DNA of 32,583 nucleotides, from contig DASQDI010000036.1 in NCBI GenBank assembly GCA_035634255.1, positions 1 through 32,583 on the forward strand. Reading direction: 5' to 3'. Source of the DNA: DATLMR01 sp035634255 (GTDB lineage Bacteria; Acidobacteriota; Blastocatellia; UBA7656). The notes below the pieces were generated by a model that saw only the letters and a program-made list of their open reading frames with translations, did not search any database and was not told where the DNA came from. A program made the position numbers and the translations under genes. Shown here one piece after another: positions 14,340-22,939 of the stretch (the first letter of the stretch is position 1; every line of letters begins with the position of its first letter).

Positions 14340-17300
14340 ATGACAGCAGAGACGCCTCTGGATTTAAAGGCAACGGTCAACCTGCCCAGGACCAACTTCG
14401 CGCAGAAGGCGAACCTGGCCCAGAGGGAGCCGGAGCGGCTCGCCGCGTGGCGCGGGATGGACCTCTACCATGAAATCCGCCGCGCGCGGGCCGGGCGGCA
14501 GATGTTCGTGCTGCACGACGGGCCGCCCTACGCCAACTCCGACATTCACATCGGCACGGCGATGAACAAGATACTCAAAGACTTCGTCGTGAAATCGCGC
14601 TCGATGATGGGCTTCGACGCGCCCTACGTGCCGGGCTACGACTGCCACGGCCTGCCCATCGAGCTTTACGTCGACAAGAAGCTCGGCGCGAAGAAGGCCC
14701 AGATGGGCCCGGTCTCCATCCGCCGCGCCTGCCGCGAGCACGCCGCCGAAGCGCTCAAGCGCCAGACGCGCGACTTCGAGAGGCTCGGGGTTCTCGGCGA
14801 ATGGGAGCAGCCTTACCTCACGATGTCGAACGCCTACGAGGCCGAGACCGCGCGCCTGTTCGGGGTCTTCGTCGCGCGCGGCTACGTCTACAAGGGCGAC
14901 CGCCCGGTCTACTGGTGCATACACGATCAGACGGCGCTGGCCGAAGCCGAGGTCGAGTACAAAGAGCACACGAGCCCCTCGATCTACGTCAGGTTCCCGC
15001 TCCCCGCGGATCAGGTGCGTGAGCTTGAGCAGAGGTCCGGGGACTCTTCCATAACCTCTCTCGGGAAGCCCGCCTTCGTGCTCATCTGGACCACGACCCC
15101 GTGGACGCTCCCGGCCAACCTCGGCATCGCGGTCAACCCGAACTTCGATTACGCCGCCATCGATGTCGGGGACGGAGTCTACGTGGTCGCGAAAGACCTC
15201 GTCGCTTCGGTCGCGGAGAAGTGCGGCCTCGGGGAGGCCCGAGTCGTAGCGAGCTTTCCGGGCCGCCTGCTCGAAGGGCTCTCCGCGCGCCACGCATGGA
15301 TCGACAGGCCGTCGCTTCTGATGCTGGGCGAGCACGTCACGCTCGGGGGCGAGGCCGACGCGGAGACCGAGCTGGACGTGTCGGAACAGAGGAAGAAGGG
15401 GGCGGGCCGCTCCGGCACGGGGTGCGTGCACACGGCGCCCGGCCACGGCCACGACGATTTCGTCATCGGCCAGCAGTACCGCGAGCAGCTGGAGCCGGCC
15501 TACGCGCAGTTGAGGGCCGCGGGCGCGCTCCCCGCGCAAAAGTCCGGGGTCGTGGTCTACTGCCCCGTGGACAACGCGGGCCGCTTCGCGCCCGAGGTCG
15601 AGCGGTTCGCGGGCATGAGCGTCTTCGAGGCGAACAGGCCGATAGTCGAATTCCTGAAAGAGTCTGGGGCGCTCGTCTTCACCGAGCAGTACGCGCACCG
15701 ATACCCGCACTGCTGGCGCTGCCACAACCCGGTGATCTTCCGCGCGACCCCGCAGTGGTTCATCTCGATGGATCAGGCCGCCGGGGGTGGCGAGCCTCTC
15801 CGCAATGCCGCGCTCCGCGAAGTGGAGCAGGTCGAGTGGTTGCCGGGCTGGGGCCGCGAGCGGATGCGGAACATGTTCAAGGGCCGGCCCGACTGGTGCG
15901 TGTCGCGCCAGAGGGTCTGGGGCGTCCCGATCCCGGTCTTTTACTGCTCGGGCTGCAACGAGGCCATAGTCGATGACAAGGTGATTGATCACGTCGCCTC
16001 CCTTTTCGAGAAGGAGACCTCCGACGTGTGGTACTCGCGCGAGGCGGGCGAGCTGCTGCCCGAGGGCTTCACCTGCCCGAGTTGTGAGGGTTCGAGCTTC
16101 AGGAAGGAGACGGACATCCTCGACGTTTGGTTCGACTCGGGCGCGTCGTCGCTCGCCGTGCTTGAGCGCGAGCGCGGGCTGCCCTGGCCCTCGGACGTGT
16201 ACCTCGAAGGGCCTGACCAGTACCGGGGGTGGTTCAACTCGTCCCTGATGGTCGGGCTCGCCGCGCACGACAGAGCGCCCTACAGGACGGTCATCACGCA
16301 CGGCTGGACGGTCGATGGCGAAGGCCGCGCGATGCACAAGTCGGCGGGCAACGCCATCTCCCCCAACGAAGTCATAAAGGCCTCGGGCGCGGAACTGCTC
16401 AGGCTGTGGGTCGCCTCTTCGAATTATCAGGAAGAGGTGCGGCTCTCCGAAGAGATACTGAAGCGGCTCATAGACGCCTACAGGAAGGTGCGCAACACGG
16501 CCCGCTTCGCGCTCGGCAATATCTCGGACTTCGACCCCGAGGCGGACCTCGTGAGCGAAGGGGAGATGTGGGAGATAGACCGCTGGGCCCTGGCCGCGAC
16601 CAACAGGATGGCGCGCGAGGTGATCGAGGGGTACGAAAAGTTCGAGTACCATTCGGTCTATCACACGATCTACAACTACGTGACGGTGACGCTTTCGGCG
16701 ACGTACTTCGACATACTGAAGGACCGGCTCTACACCTTCGCCCCGAAGTCGTCGGGCCGCCGCAGCGCGCAGACGGCGATATTCCAGATCGTGGACAGGC
16801 TCGCGCGGCTGGCGGCTCCGATCCTCGCCTTCACCGCCGACGAGATCTGGGAGAACATCCCCGGCAGGCGCGAGCCCTCGGTCCACATGGCCGAGTTCCC
16901 GGACGTGTCGGAGGCCGGGGCCGACGGGGAGCTTCTCGAAAGGTGGGAGAGGCTCTTGGCCATCCGCTCGACCGTGCAGAAGGCTCTGGAGGAGAAGCGC
17001 AGCGAGAAGGTGCTGGGCGCTTCCGTCGAAGCGCACGTCACCGTGGGCGCGAGCGCGGACGCCTTGAGCCTGCTCAGGCAGTACGAGGAGCAGCTGCCCG
17101 CGATCTTCATCGTCTCTCGGGTGACTCTCGAAGAGACGGAGTCCGACGAGCTGAAGGTCGAGGTGCGCCACGCGGAGGGCGCGAAGTGCGAGCGGTGCTG
17201 GAACTGGTCGGAGACCGTGGGCAGAGACGAGCGGTACCCGACGCTCGACGAGCGCTGCGTCCGCCAGGTCGAGGAAGGCTGGGGAGGGCTAAAGAGATGA
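14340..17300 (+). CDS. ileS: Isoleucyl-tRNA synthetase
   Basis: A 986-residue class I synthetase that charges tRNA-Ile and edits Val. The HIGH motif reads HIGT (residues 70-73, after DGPPYANSDI). The KMSKS motif reads MHKSAGN (665-671), a variant seen in other bacterial IleRS. The editing domain (CP1) lies between, with 'WTTTPWTLPANLGIAV' and 'GTGCVHTAPGHGHDDF' present. The C-terminal zinc finger has C950 and C953 (CERCWNW) and C973, but the fourth Cys of the usual CxxC is Glu (DERC), so the site is degenerate. The ATG at 14340 is chosen over a GTG at 14280 because the latter lies in the terminator. First gene of an ileS-lspA-lgt-rluD-type operon. Confidence 0.96.
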   Translation: MTAETPLDLKATVNLPRTNFAQKANLAQREPERLAAWRGMDLYHEIRRARAGRQMFVLHDGPPYANSDIHIGTAMNKILKDFVVKSRSMMGFDAPYVPGYDCHGLPIELYVDKKLGAKKAQMGPVSIRRACREHAAEALKRQTRDFERLGVLGEWEQPYLTMSNAYEAETARLFGVFVARGYVYKGDRPVYWCIHDQTALAEAEVEYKEHTSPSIYVRFPLPADQVRELEQRSGDSSITSLGKPAFVLIWTTTPWTLPANLGIAVNPNFDYAAIDVGDGVYVVAKDLVASVAEKCGLGEARVVASFPGRLLEGLSARHAWIDRPSLLMLGEHVTLGGEADAETELDVSEQRKKGAGRSGTGCVHTAPGHGHDDFVIGQQYREQLEPAYAQLRAAGALPAQKSGVVVYCPVDNAGRFAPEVERFAGMSVFEANRPIVEFLKESGALVFTEQYAHRYPHCWRCHNPVIFRATPQWFISMDQAAGGGEPLRNAALREVEQVEWLPGWGRERMRNMFKGRPDWCVSRQRVWGVPIPVFYCSGCNEAIVDDKVIDHVASLFEKETSDVWYSREAGELLPEGFTCPSCEGSSFRKETDILDVWFDSGASSLAVLERERGLPWPSDVYLEGPDQYRGWFNSSLMVGLAAHDRAPYRTVITHGWTVDGEGRAMHKSAGNAISPNEVIKASGAELLRLWVASSNYQEEVRLSEEILKRLIDAYRKVRNTARFALGNISDFDPEADLVSEGEMWEIDRWALAATNRMAREVIEGYEKFEYHSVYHTIYNYVTVTLSATYFDILKDRLYTFAPKSSGRRSAQTAIFQIVDRLARLAAPILAFTADEIWENIPGRREPSVHMAEFPDVSEAGADGELLERWERLLAIRSTVQKALEEKRSEKVLGASVEAHVTVGASADALSLLRQYEEQLPAIFIVSRVTLEETESDELKVEVRHAEGAKCERCWNWSETVGRDERYPTLDERCVRQVEEGWGGLKR

Positions 17301-17848
17301 TGAGCGCAACGGCAATAGACGCCTACCCGAGCGCGCGCGGGCCCAGGTACCTGATCATCACGGCGCTCGTGCTCGCCTGCGATCAGATCACCAAGCTGTG
17401 GGCCGCCGCCACCCTCAAGGACGACCGGGACATCGAGGTGATCCCCGGCTTCTTCAGCCTCAGCTACACGGAGAACACCGGCATCGCCTTCGGCATGCTG
17501 AGCGACGGCAACGTGAGGTGGCTGCTCGTCGCCATCTCCGCCGCGGCGACGGCGGTGGTCATCTACTACATGATGAAGACGCCTCCGGCCAACAAGCTGC
17601 TGCTGTGGTCGCTCGCCCTGCTCGCGGCGGGCATCTGCGGTAATCTGGTGGACCGGGTCAGAATGGGCAGCGTCATCGACTTCATCCTGTTCTACTACCG
17701 GAGCCACCATTGGCCGGTCTTCAACGTCGCGGACACGGCCATAACCATAGGCGCGGTCCTGATGGCGCTCGACCTCTTCCTGTCGCCGCAGCCGGAGAAA
17801 GCGGCGGCCGTCGAACGGGGCGACTCCCCGATTGAGGACGAGTTGTGA
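17297..17848 (+). CDS. lspA: Lipoprotein signal peptidase (signal peptidase II)
   Basis: A 183-residue inner-membrane aspartyl protease that removes the signal peptide of diacylated prolipoproteins. Four hydrophobic segments are visible. The conserved blocks are 'DQITKLW' (29-35), 'YTENTGIAFGM' (57-67), 'GNLVDRVRMGSVIDF' with catalytic D128, and 'FNVADTAI' with catalytic D146. The ATG overlaps the ileS stop as ATGA, and GGGAGGG lies about nine bases upstream; a second ATG at 17300 is the alternative. ileS-lspA adjacency is the classic arrangement. The tail after residue 165 is charged and poorly conserved. Confidence 0.96.
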   Translation: MMSATAIDAYPSARGPRYLIITALVLACDQITKLWAAATLKDDRDIEVIPGFFSLSYTENTGIAFGMLSDGNVRWLLVAISAAATAVVIYYMMKTPPANKLLLWSLALLAAGICGNLVDRVRMGSVIDFILFYYRSHHWPVFNVADTAITIGAVLMALDLFLSPQPEKAAAVERGDSPIEDEL

Positions 17849-17883
17849 GGAGCCCGTCCGGGGTATTTCAGGGGGCGGGCCTC
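17847..17883 (+). other. Intraoperonic hairpin between lspA and lgt
   Basis: GAGG and CCCG segments (17847-17859) pair with GGGGCGGGCCTC (17872-17883), with a two-base bulge and one G-U pair. No T-run follows, so it may tune lgt expression or mRNA stability rather than terminate. Confidence 0.35.
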
Positions 17884-17910
17884 TCATCCTTATGATCTGG
17901 AGCTGATCGG

Positions 17911-18741
17911 ATGTTTCCGGAACTTTTCAGAATACCCGGCCTCGGCATAATGCTTTCGACCTACGGGCTGCTCCTCGCCATCGCTTTCATCGCGGCCCTC
18001 TGGTGGACGGCGAGGCTCGCGGCGTCGGACGGGCTCCCGAAGGACCGCATCTACGACCTCGGGCTCTACATCCTCGCGGCGGCCCTGATAGGCTCAAAGC
18101 TCCTGATGATCGCGACCGAGTGGGACTCGTACCAGGGCGATTGGAGGCGCATCTTCTCGTTCGACCTGCTGCGGTCGGGCGGGGTCTACTTCGGGGGCTT
18201 TCTGGCCGCCCTGCTCGCGAGCGTGATCCTGATGCGCAAGTGGCGTCTGCCGTGGCGGAGGACCGCGGACGCCTTCGCCCCCGGCATAGCCCTGGGCCAC
18301 GCGATAGGCCGCCTGGGGTGCTTTTCGGCGGGCTGCTGCTGGGGCACGCCGACCGCGTCATGGATCGGCGTGCGGTTCACGGAAAAGGCCAGCGAGTTGA
18401 CCGGAGTGCCGATAGATTCGGTCCTGATACCCACGCAGCTGATCGAAGCCGCCGCCAACCTGATTCTGGCCGGGGCTCTTTACCTCATCTACAGGCGGCG
18501 CAGGTTCGAAGGGCAGGCGATCTTCTCTTACATGATCCTCTATTCGATCATCCGCTTCACGGTCGAGTTCTGGCGTGACGACCCGAGGGGCCAGGTGCTC
18601 GGGCTCTCCACTTCGCAGTTCATCTCCGTCGTGATGTTCATCCTGGGGGCGGCCCTCATGATCTACCACTGGCGGCGGACTCCCGCGCAGGGGACCCCGC
18701 GCCGGACCGACGCGGCCGCGTTGCCTTCGCAAACCCGATGA
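17911..18741 (+). CDS. lgt: Prolipoprotein diacylglyceryl transferase
   Basis: A 276-residue inner-membrane enzyme that transfers diacylglycerol from phosphatidylglycerol to the lipobox Cys, the step before LspA. About seven membrane segments are visible. The signature at 130-145 is H-AI-GRLGCFSAGCCWG: H130 and R134 are kept, while the GNFxNxE form of E. coli is replaced by a Cys-rich form found in other Acidobacteria and Deltaproteobacteria. 'SGGVYFGGF' (89-97), 'PTQLIEAA' and the C-terminal 'EFWRDDPRG' are also typical. GGAG eight bases upstream supports the ATG. It ends by a four-base ATGA overlap with the next gene, so the four genes form one transcript. Confidence 0.95.
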   Translation: MFPELFRIPGLGIMLSTYGLLLAIAFIAALWWTARLAASDGLPKDRIYDLGLYILAAALIGSKLLMIATEWDSYQGDWRRIFSFDLLRSGGVYFGGFLAALLASVILMRKWRLPWRRTADAFAPGIALGHAIGRLGCFSAGCCWGTPTASWIGVRFTEKASELTGVPIDSVLIPTQLIEAAANLILAGALYLIYRRRRFEGQAIFSYMILYSIIRFTVEFWRDDPRGQVLGLSTSQFISVVMFILGAALMIYHWRRTPAQGTPRRTDAAALPSQTR

Positions 18742-19688
18742 GCACGGAAATCCAGTCGATCACCGTCGAGCTCGAAGCGGCAGGCACCCGCCTCGACTCC
18801 TTCCTCGCTTCGAGGATCGCGGAACTCAGCCGCACCAGAATCCAGAGGGCGATAGAAGACGGGGACGTGCTCGTGAACGAGCGCGCGTCGAAACCCGGCT
18901 ACCGCCTGCGCGAGGGCGACCGGGTCGAGATCGACCTGCCGGAGCCGCCGCCCGTCGAGATAGCGCCCGAGCCCCTCGACCTGAAGGTCGTCTTCGAGGA
19001 CGAGGACATCATCGTGGTCGACAAGGCCGCGGGGATGATCGTTCACCCCGGCGCGGGGATAGAGTCGGGGACCCTCGCCAACGCCCTGGTCCACCACTTC
19101 AACGAGCTGTCGAACACGGCCGGCCGCATCCGCCCCGGCATCGTCCACCGGATAGACCGGGAGACTTCCGGCCTGCTCGTGGTCGCGAAGAACGATTCGG
19201 CGCACGAGCGCCTGTCAGACCAGTTTAGGGACCGGCGCGTCTTCAAGATGTACACGGCGCTGGTGTACGGGCGGGTCCAGCAGGACCGCGGGGAGATCGA
19301 GTCGCGGATCGGGCGCAGCCCGCAAAACCGCACGCGCATGGCCGTCCTGCGCGGGGGCGCGGGGAGGACGGCGCACACCATCTTCGAAACCGTCCGCCGC
19401 TACGCGGAATTCACCCTCCTGAACGTTCAGATCAGGACGGGGCGCACGCACCAGATCCGCGTCCACATGTCTCACGCGAATCACCCCGTGGTCGGCGACA
19501 AGCTCTACGGGCAGGGCCGCGAGAACACCGTGAGCCGCGTCCTTATCAGGCAGAGGATCAACGCTCTGGGCCGGCACTTCCTCCACTCGTCGCGCCTCGC
19601 CTTCGACCACCCGCGTACGGGCGCGCGGCTGGAGCTCACGTCCGCGCTCCCGCCCGAGCTCGGAGGCTTTCTCGTAAATCTGGACTGA
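18738..19688 (+). CDS. rluD: RluA-family pseudouridine synthase (RluD-like)
   Basis: A 316-residue enzyme. An S4 RNA-binding domain (residues about 17-75, 'TRLDSFLASRIAELSRTRIQRAIEDGDVLVN') precedes the RluA-type catalytic domain. The catalytic Asp is D140 in GIVHRIDRETSGLLVVAK. The S4 plus catalytic layout and the length match RluD, which modifies 23S rRNA helix 69, but RluC-like or YlyB-like specificity cannot be excluded; in Firmicutes the equivalent gene (ylyB) also follows lspA. Its ATG overlaps the lgt stop codon, so it is translationally coupled to lgt. A GC-rich stretch follows the stop, then the VWA promoter. Confidence 0.92.
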   Translation: MSTEIQSITVELEAAGTRLDSFLASRIAELSRTRIQRAIEDGDVLVNERASKPGYRLREGDRVEIDLPEPPPVEIAPEPLDLKVVFEDEDIIVVDKAAGMIVHPGAGIESGTLANALVHHFNELSNTAGRIRPGIVHRIDRETSGLLVVAKNDSAHERLSDQFRDRRVFKMYTALVYGRVQQDRGEIESRIGRSPQNRTRMAVLRGGAGRTAHTIFETVRRYAEFTLLNVQIRTGRTHQIRVHMSHANHPVVGDKLYGQGRENTVSRVLIRQRINALGRHFLHSSRLAFDHPRTGARLELTSALPPELGGFLVNLD

Positions 19689-19727
19689 CGCGCCCCCGGC
19701 CGGCCAGACCCTCCGGCGTTCGGGTGT

Positions 19728-19757
19728 TTGACACGGTTTCAGACGGGCCTCTATAAT
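19728..19757 (+). promoter_or_regulatory. Consensus promoter of the VWA gene cluster
   Basis: A perfect TTGACA (19728-19733) and a perfect TATAAT (19752-19757) with an 18-base spacer. It predicts transcription from about 19764, a leader of about 65 bases, and strong unregulated expression of the downstream cluster. Confidence 0.8.
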
Positions 19758-19828
19758 TTTCCCGGCCGAAGCATCATAAGTTATTACCCGTGCATCAGAC
19801 CCACGTGGTCGGAGGATCCCCGAAACAG

Positions 19829-20779
19829 ATGAGACGTATATCAGGACTTGTATCGACGGTCGTCGCGGTAGTCGTGTTGCTTGGCGCGTCCGGGCTCGCG
19901 CAGCAGCCTCCGGCGCAGGGCGGGCAGAAGCAGCGCGACGACATTCAGATCAGAACGCTCGAAGTTCGCTTGCCCATCACCGCCAAGGACAAAGAGAAGA
20001 ACAAATTCATCCCCAACCTGACCGAGGCGAATTTCGAGGTGTACGAGGACGGGAAGAGGCAGAAGATCCAGCGCTTCGTCGCGCCGAGCCAGCTCCCGCT
20101 CAACATCGCGGTGCTGATGGACACGAGCAACAGCGTGAAGCTCAAGCTGCCCTTCGAAAAGGAGGCGGCCGAAGACTTCATCGCGACCGTCACCACGTAC
20201 CGGCGCAAGGACAAGGTGCTGTTCGCGACCTTCGATTCCGATGTCGAGCTGCACCAGGACTTCACCGACGCGCAGGAGCCCCTGATTAAAGCGATAAGAA
20301 AAGTGAAATCGAGCGGGTACACGCGGCTTTACGACGGCGTCTACCGCCTGATCGAGGAGAAGATGTCCACGCTTCAGGGCTCGGAGGCCCGCCGCGTTAT
20401 AGTCGTCCTATCCGACGGGGAGGACACGGCGAGCGACCGGACCCTGAGGGAGGCAATCGAGATGGCGCAGCGGTATGACGTGACGATCTTCGGCATCAGC
20501 ACCAAGAACTTCAAGGGGATGGCCTCGGGCATGGTGGAGAACGCGGACGACAAGGAGTTGCGCCAGTTGTGCGAGCGGACCGGCGGTCAGGTCTTTCTGC
20601 CCTCTCAGAAGATCGAGCTGTTCAGGGCCTTCAGCGAAGTCGCGCAGGACCTGCGGCAGGAGTACGTCATCAACTACACGCCCGACAATCAGGAGAAGAC
20701 CGGCAAGCCCCGCGTCATCAAAGTGAAGCTCGTGAATGTCAAGGGCAGGCTCTTCCACAAAGACGGGTACACTTACTAG
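19829..20779 (+). CDS. Acidobacterial VWFA-related secreted protein, copy 1
   Basis: A 316-residue exported protein of the TIGR03436-type family. A signal peptide covers about residues 1-25. A short beta region ('LTEANFEVYEDGKRQKIQRF') precedes a von Willebrand A domain with an intact MIDAS start D98-T-S-N-S102 and a later 'VVLSDGEDTAS' loop. These residues bind Mg2+ and usually a protein ligand. The family is greatly expanded in Acidobacteria and has no defined function. The ATG at 19829 follows GGAGGA by 12 bases; an earlier in-frame ATG at 19790 would extend the signal peptide and is less likely. It is the first of three paralogues behind a consensus promoter. Confidence 0.9.
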   Translation: MRRISGLVSTVVAVVVLLGASGLAQQPPAQGGQKQRDDIQIRTLEVRLPITAKDKEKNKFIPNLTEANFEVYEDGKRQKIQRFVAPSQLPLNIAVLMDTSNSVKLKLPFEKEAAEDFIATVTTYRRKDKVLFATFDSDVELHQDFTDAQEPLIKAIRKVKSSGYTRLYDGVYRLIEEKMSTLQGSEARRVIVVLSDGEDTASDRTLREAIEMAQRYDVTIFGISTKNFKGMASGMVENADDKELRQLCERTGGQVFLPSQKIELFRAFSEVAQDLRQEYVINYTPDNQEKTGKPRVIKVKLVNVKGRLFHKDGYTY

Positions 20780-20830
20780 GCCTCGGGGGCCCGAAAATTC
20801 CGGCAGGACTACGACGGCAGGCGAGTGAAT

Positions 20831-21895
20831 ATGCAAAGAAAAACCGGTTCATCAATCGCAGCGACGCTCCTACTCCTTATGGCGGTCGGCGCCCTGCCGC
20901 TCGCGGCGCAGCAGAAGTCGAGGCCCGGCCAGAGGCCGTCTCCGCAGGGGTCGCAGTCGCAGAGGCCGCCCGCGAGGGACGACAACACCTCGTCGCTCGA
21001 CGACCCGCTCAAGCTCAGCACGGAGCTGGTCAACGTGCTCTTCAGCGCGGTCGACCGGAGCAATCGGATCGTCGGGGACATCCGCCAGGAAGAGATATCC
21101 GTGCTCGAAGACGGGCAGCCGCAGGAGGTCTTCACCTTCAAGCGCGAAGCCAGCCTGCCGATAAACATCGCGATTCTGATGGACCTCTCGGGCAGCCAGG
21201 AGCACACCTTCCCGCAGGAGAAGCGTGCGGCGGGCGAGTTCCTCCGCTCGATCATAAGGCCCGGCAAGGACGCGGCTTCGATCCTCACCTTTCAGGACGA
21301 CGTCGAGCTGATCCAGGGGCTCACGTCGCGGATGGACACGCTCAACCGCGCCTTCGACAGCATCCAGTATTCGCGCCGCTTCGGCTCTTCGACCATGCGC
21401 AGGCAGGCCACCGCGCTCTACGACGCCATCTACATCACCGCCGACGAGATTCTGGCCCGCGAGGACCAGAGGGCCTCGGCCGAAGACACGGTCACGCGGC
21501 GCGCGATCATCCTCCTGACGGACGGGGTCGATAACGCGAGCAACCGCAAGCTCGACGAGGCGATAGACCGGGCGTGGCGCACAGGCGTCGTCGTCTACGC
21601 CATCGGCATCGGCGACCGCTTCCGCTTCGAGGGCGTGCGCGAAGACGTGCTGAAGCGCGTCTCCGAAGAGACGGGCGGGCGGGCCTATTTCCCGCAGGGC
21701 CCCGACGACCTGCTCGAAGATTTCAGGCAGATCGAAAGCGAGTTGCGCAGCCAGTACCTGCTGGCCTACTCGCCATCAAACGTCGCGCGCGATGGGACGT
21801 TTCGCCGCATAGAGGTGCGTTTGGCGGGGCGCGATCAGGTGCGCCTGATCCATCGCCGCGGGTATTACGCGCCGACGGAAGAAGTGAAAAAATGA
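20831..21895 (+). CDS. Acidobacterial VWFA-related secreted protein, copy 2
   Basis: A 354-residue paralogue of the previous gene. Signal peptide about 1-26, then a Gln/Arg/Pro-rich linker (27-52). The beta region 'IRQEEISVLEDGQPQEVFTF' leads into the VWA domain with D118-L-S-G-S122, followed by 'IILLTDGVDNAS' and the family ending 'IHRRGYYAPT'. A GTG at 20825 is a possible alternative start; the ATG at 20831 is preferred but its ribosome binding site is weak. The gap to copy 1 is 51 bases, and the stop overlaps the start of copy 3. A role in binding envelope proteins or metals is inference. Confidence 0.9.
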   Translation: MQRKTGSSIAATLLLLMAVGALPLAAQQKSRPGQRPSPQGSQSQRPPARDDNTSSLDDPLKLSTELVNVLFSAVDRSNRIVGDIRQEEISVLEDGQPQEVFTFKREASLPINIAILMDLSGSQEHTFPQEKRAAGEFLRSIIRPGKDAASILTFQDDVELIQGLTSRMDTLNRAFDSIQYSRRFGSSTMRRQATALYDAIYITADEILAREDQRASAEDTVTRRAIILLTDGVDNASNRKLDEAIDRAWRTGVVVYAIGIGDRFRFEGVREDVLKRVSEETGGRAYFPQGPDDLLEDFRQIESELRSQYLLAYSPSNVARDGTFRRIEVRLAGRDQVRLIHRRGYYAPTEEVKK

Positions 21896-22929
21896 AGTCA
21901 ATGAAGGTTAGTTTTATCGCAGTACTGATGGTGTCTTTTATGTCTTTTGCGGGGCTGGCCGGCGCGAGCGTCGGGCGGCCTCAGAAGCCCGAGCCCGCCG
22001 CCCCCGGCAAGCAGCAGAAGGACAAGAAGCCGGTCGAAGAAGCGCAGGATGACGACGAGCCGATCAAGCTGGGCACGCAGCTCGTCACCGTGCCTTTCAA
22101 CGTGACCGACAAGAAGAACCGCTACATAAACGAATTGACCAAAGACGACCTGGAAATCCTCGAAGACAACAAGCCCCAGCAGATCTTCTCGTTCACCCGG
22201 CAGACCGACCTCCCGATCACGATAGCCATGCTCATAGACATATCGGGCAGTCAGGAGTACACGCTGTCGGAAGAGAAGGAGGCCGGCCTGCGCTTCATGC
22301 AGAAAGTCCTCCGCCCTAAGAAAGACCTCGGGGCCGTGGTCACGTTCGAGCACGAGTCGGTGCTCGTGCAGGACCTTACAGACGACATCCGGAAGCTTGA
22401 GGAGGCGATCCGGCAGGTGGAGATCAGCGTAGTGCCCGGAGTCACGGTGGCGGGGACGCCCCCCATCAACCCGAGCGGCGCGGGCTCGACCGCGATGTTC
22501 GACTCCATCTACTCCGTGTCGAGCGACCTGCTCAGGCGCGAGGCGGGCCGCCGCGTCATCATCCTGCTGACCGACGGGAACGACACGTCGAGCAGGGTTA
22601 AGATGCGCGAGGCGATAGAGCGGACGTGGCGCAGCGAGATCATCGTGTACTCCATCGGCATCGCCGACCCTCGCGTCGGGATCAATAAAGGGGATTTGAA
22701 AAAGATCGCGGCGGAGACCGGCGGCCGCGCCTTCTTCCCGAACAATTTCGAAGACCTCGACCGCGCCTTCTCGCAGATAGACGAGGACCTGCGCTCGCAG
22801 TACATCGTCACGTACGAGTCGGCCAACGAAGCGAAAGACGGCTCGTTCAGGACCATCCAGCTCCGGGTCAAGAACCAGAAAGACCTGACGGTCCGCCACC
22901 GCCGCGGCTACTTCGCGCCCAAGGCGTGA
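21892..22929 (+). CDS. Acidobacterial VWFA-related secreted protein, copy 3
   Basis: A 345-residue paralogue. Signal peptide about 1-26 (the ATG at 21901 is an alternative start), then a Lys/Glu/Asp-rich linker (30-56). The VWA domain has D116-I-S-G-S120 and 'VIILLTDGNDTSS', and the end 'VRHRRGYFAPKA' matches copy 2. An insertion of Gly/Pro/Thr-rich sequence near residues 181-200 is not in the other two. The ATG overlaps the stop of copy 2 (ATGA), indicating translational coupling. The broken exported-protein gene follows 10 bases downstream, so all four share a transcript. Confidence 0.9.
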   Translation: MKSMKVSFIAVLMVSFMSFAGLAGASVGRPQKPEPAAPGKQQKDKKPVEEAQDDDEPIKLGTQLVTVPFNVTDKKNRYINELTKDDLEILEDNKPQQIFSFTRQTDLPITIAMLIDISGSQEYTLSEEKEAGLRFMQKVLRPKKDLGAVVTFEHESVLVQDLTDDIRKLEEAIRQVEISVVPGVTVAGTPPINPSGAGSTAMFDSIYSVSSDLLRREAGRRVIILLTDGNDTSSRVKMREAIERTWRSEIIVYSIGIADPRVGINKGDLKKIAAETGGRAFFPNNFEDLDRAFSQIDEDLRSQYIVTYESANEAKDGSFRTIQLRVKNQKDLTVRHRRGYFAPKA

Positions 22930-22939
22930 GGGGAAGGTT

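Noticed and set aside
14364..17171. Long (935-codon) minus-strand open frame opposite ileS
   Set aside because: A shadow of GC-rich codon use in ileS; Arg/Asp/Val-rich with no domain or start signal.
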